Part shown: positions 5,879-6,048 of the stretch, in pieces
Numbering within the stretch: position 1 is the stretch's first letter
Layout of the letters: every line of letters starts with the position of its first letter
NCBI GenBank assembly: GCA_029256365.1
Contig: JAQSYB010000127.1
Coordinates: 1-6,048, forward strand
From: Clostridia bacterium
GTDB lineage: Bacteria > Bacillota > Clostridia > Lutisporales > Lutisporaceae
Direction: 5' to 3'
Length of the DNA: 6,048 nucleotides
Made by a program: the position numbers and the translations under genes
The notes under the pieces: generated by a model
Databases searched by the model: none
What the model saw: the letters and a program-made list of their open reading frames with translations, nothing else
What the model was told of the DNA's origin: nothing

Positions 5879-6048
5879 TTGAAAAAGGATGAAAAGAAAA
5901 AAACGGAAGACAACTGCATAGATTCTTTTAATGAATTAGTTCATGAAGGAACAGAGCAGCTTGATTTGGAAGCAAAACAGTTAGTGGAGAAAGTAGATAC
6001 CGAAAGCAGAGTAAGGGACTATCAGGGGCCATGGAAAAATATTATCAC
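5879..6048 (+). CDS. Probable fused TRAP transporter permease, N-terminus only
   Basis: The frame opens at TTG 5879 behind a near-perfect Shine-Dalgarno sequence and is open to the end of the window, giving 56 complete codons. The visible part is hydrophilic and highly charged: a lysine-rich start (KKDEKKKTEDN), then an acidic stretch, then AKQLVEKVDTESRVRDYQGPWKNII. The block VEKVDTESRVRDYQGPWKNII resembles the cytoplasmic segment just before the first membrane helix of TRAP permeases in which the small DctQ-like and large DctM-like subunits are fused, mostly of the TAXI type. Such permeases take up organic acids or amino acids with a separate TAXI substrate-binding protein, driven by an ion gradient. 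No membrane segment is seen before the window ends, so the family call rests on this short similarity from memory. A binding-protein gene would be expected downstream. Confidence 0.6.
   Translation, partial: MKKDEKKKTEDNCIDSFNELVHEGTEQLDLEAKQLVEKVDTESRVRDYQGPWKNII

Overview
The window looks like chromosome from an anaerobic, low-GC Gram-positive bacterium of the Clostridia. The reasons are AT-rich intergenic DNA, strong GGAGG-type ribosome binding sites, an S-layer-homology surface protein, a lipoprotein-type fumarate-reductase-like flavoprotein, a YkvI-family membrane protein and the start of what looks like a fused TRAP transporter permease. The genus cannot be fixed from sequence reading alone. 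I see no rRNA, tRNA, CRISPR array, insertion sequence or phage gene.

Layout from left to right. (1) The 3' part of a surface protein gene on the plus strand (to 1270) encodes an InlB-type repeat, a glycine linker, a beta-rich region and three C-terminal SLH domains. (2) The gap 1271-1507 holds a perfect 13-bp hairpin terminator usable from both sides and a roughly 75-bp imperfect palindrome of the GTCATTCTGAG type, which is a dispersed-repeat candidate. (3) A GNAT acetyltransferase gene lies on the minus strand (1508-2020), with its own promoter. (4) A long AT-rich gap (2021-2490) carries divergent promoters and several inverted repeats. One of these matches the clostridial Rex operator at all but one position and covers the -35 box of the next gene. 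(5) The plus-strand gene 2491-4437 encodes a 648-residue lipoprotein with an FMN-binding domain, including a predicted covalent-FMN threonine, fused to a fumarate-reductase-type FAD domain. (6) A bidirectional terminator separates it from a convergent minus-strand YkvI-type membrane protein gene (4525-5604). (7) A divergent intergenic region with a good extended -10 promoter leads to a plus-strand gene that starts at TTG (5879) and runs off the window. Its 56 visible residues resemble the cytoplasmic N-terminus of TAXI-type fused TRAP permeases.

The most interesting gene is the flavoprotein. It keeps the proton-donor arginine and the substrate carboxylate ligands of flavocytochrome c fumarate reductases, but the histidine that binds the second carboxylate of fumarate appears to be leucine. 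It is therefore probably a surface-anchored reductase for another 2-enoate acceptor, not a fumarate reductase. The Rex-like operator would tie its expression to the cell's NADH/NAD+ ratio, as expected for an electron-sink enzyme. The acceptor itself is not shown by the sequence. The YkvI protein and the TRAP permease are separately transcribed transport genes, so a functional link to the reductase is only a possibility.
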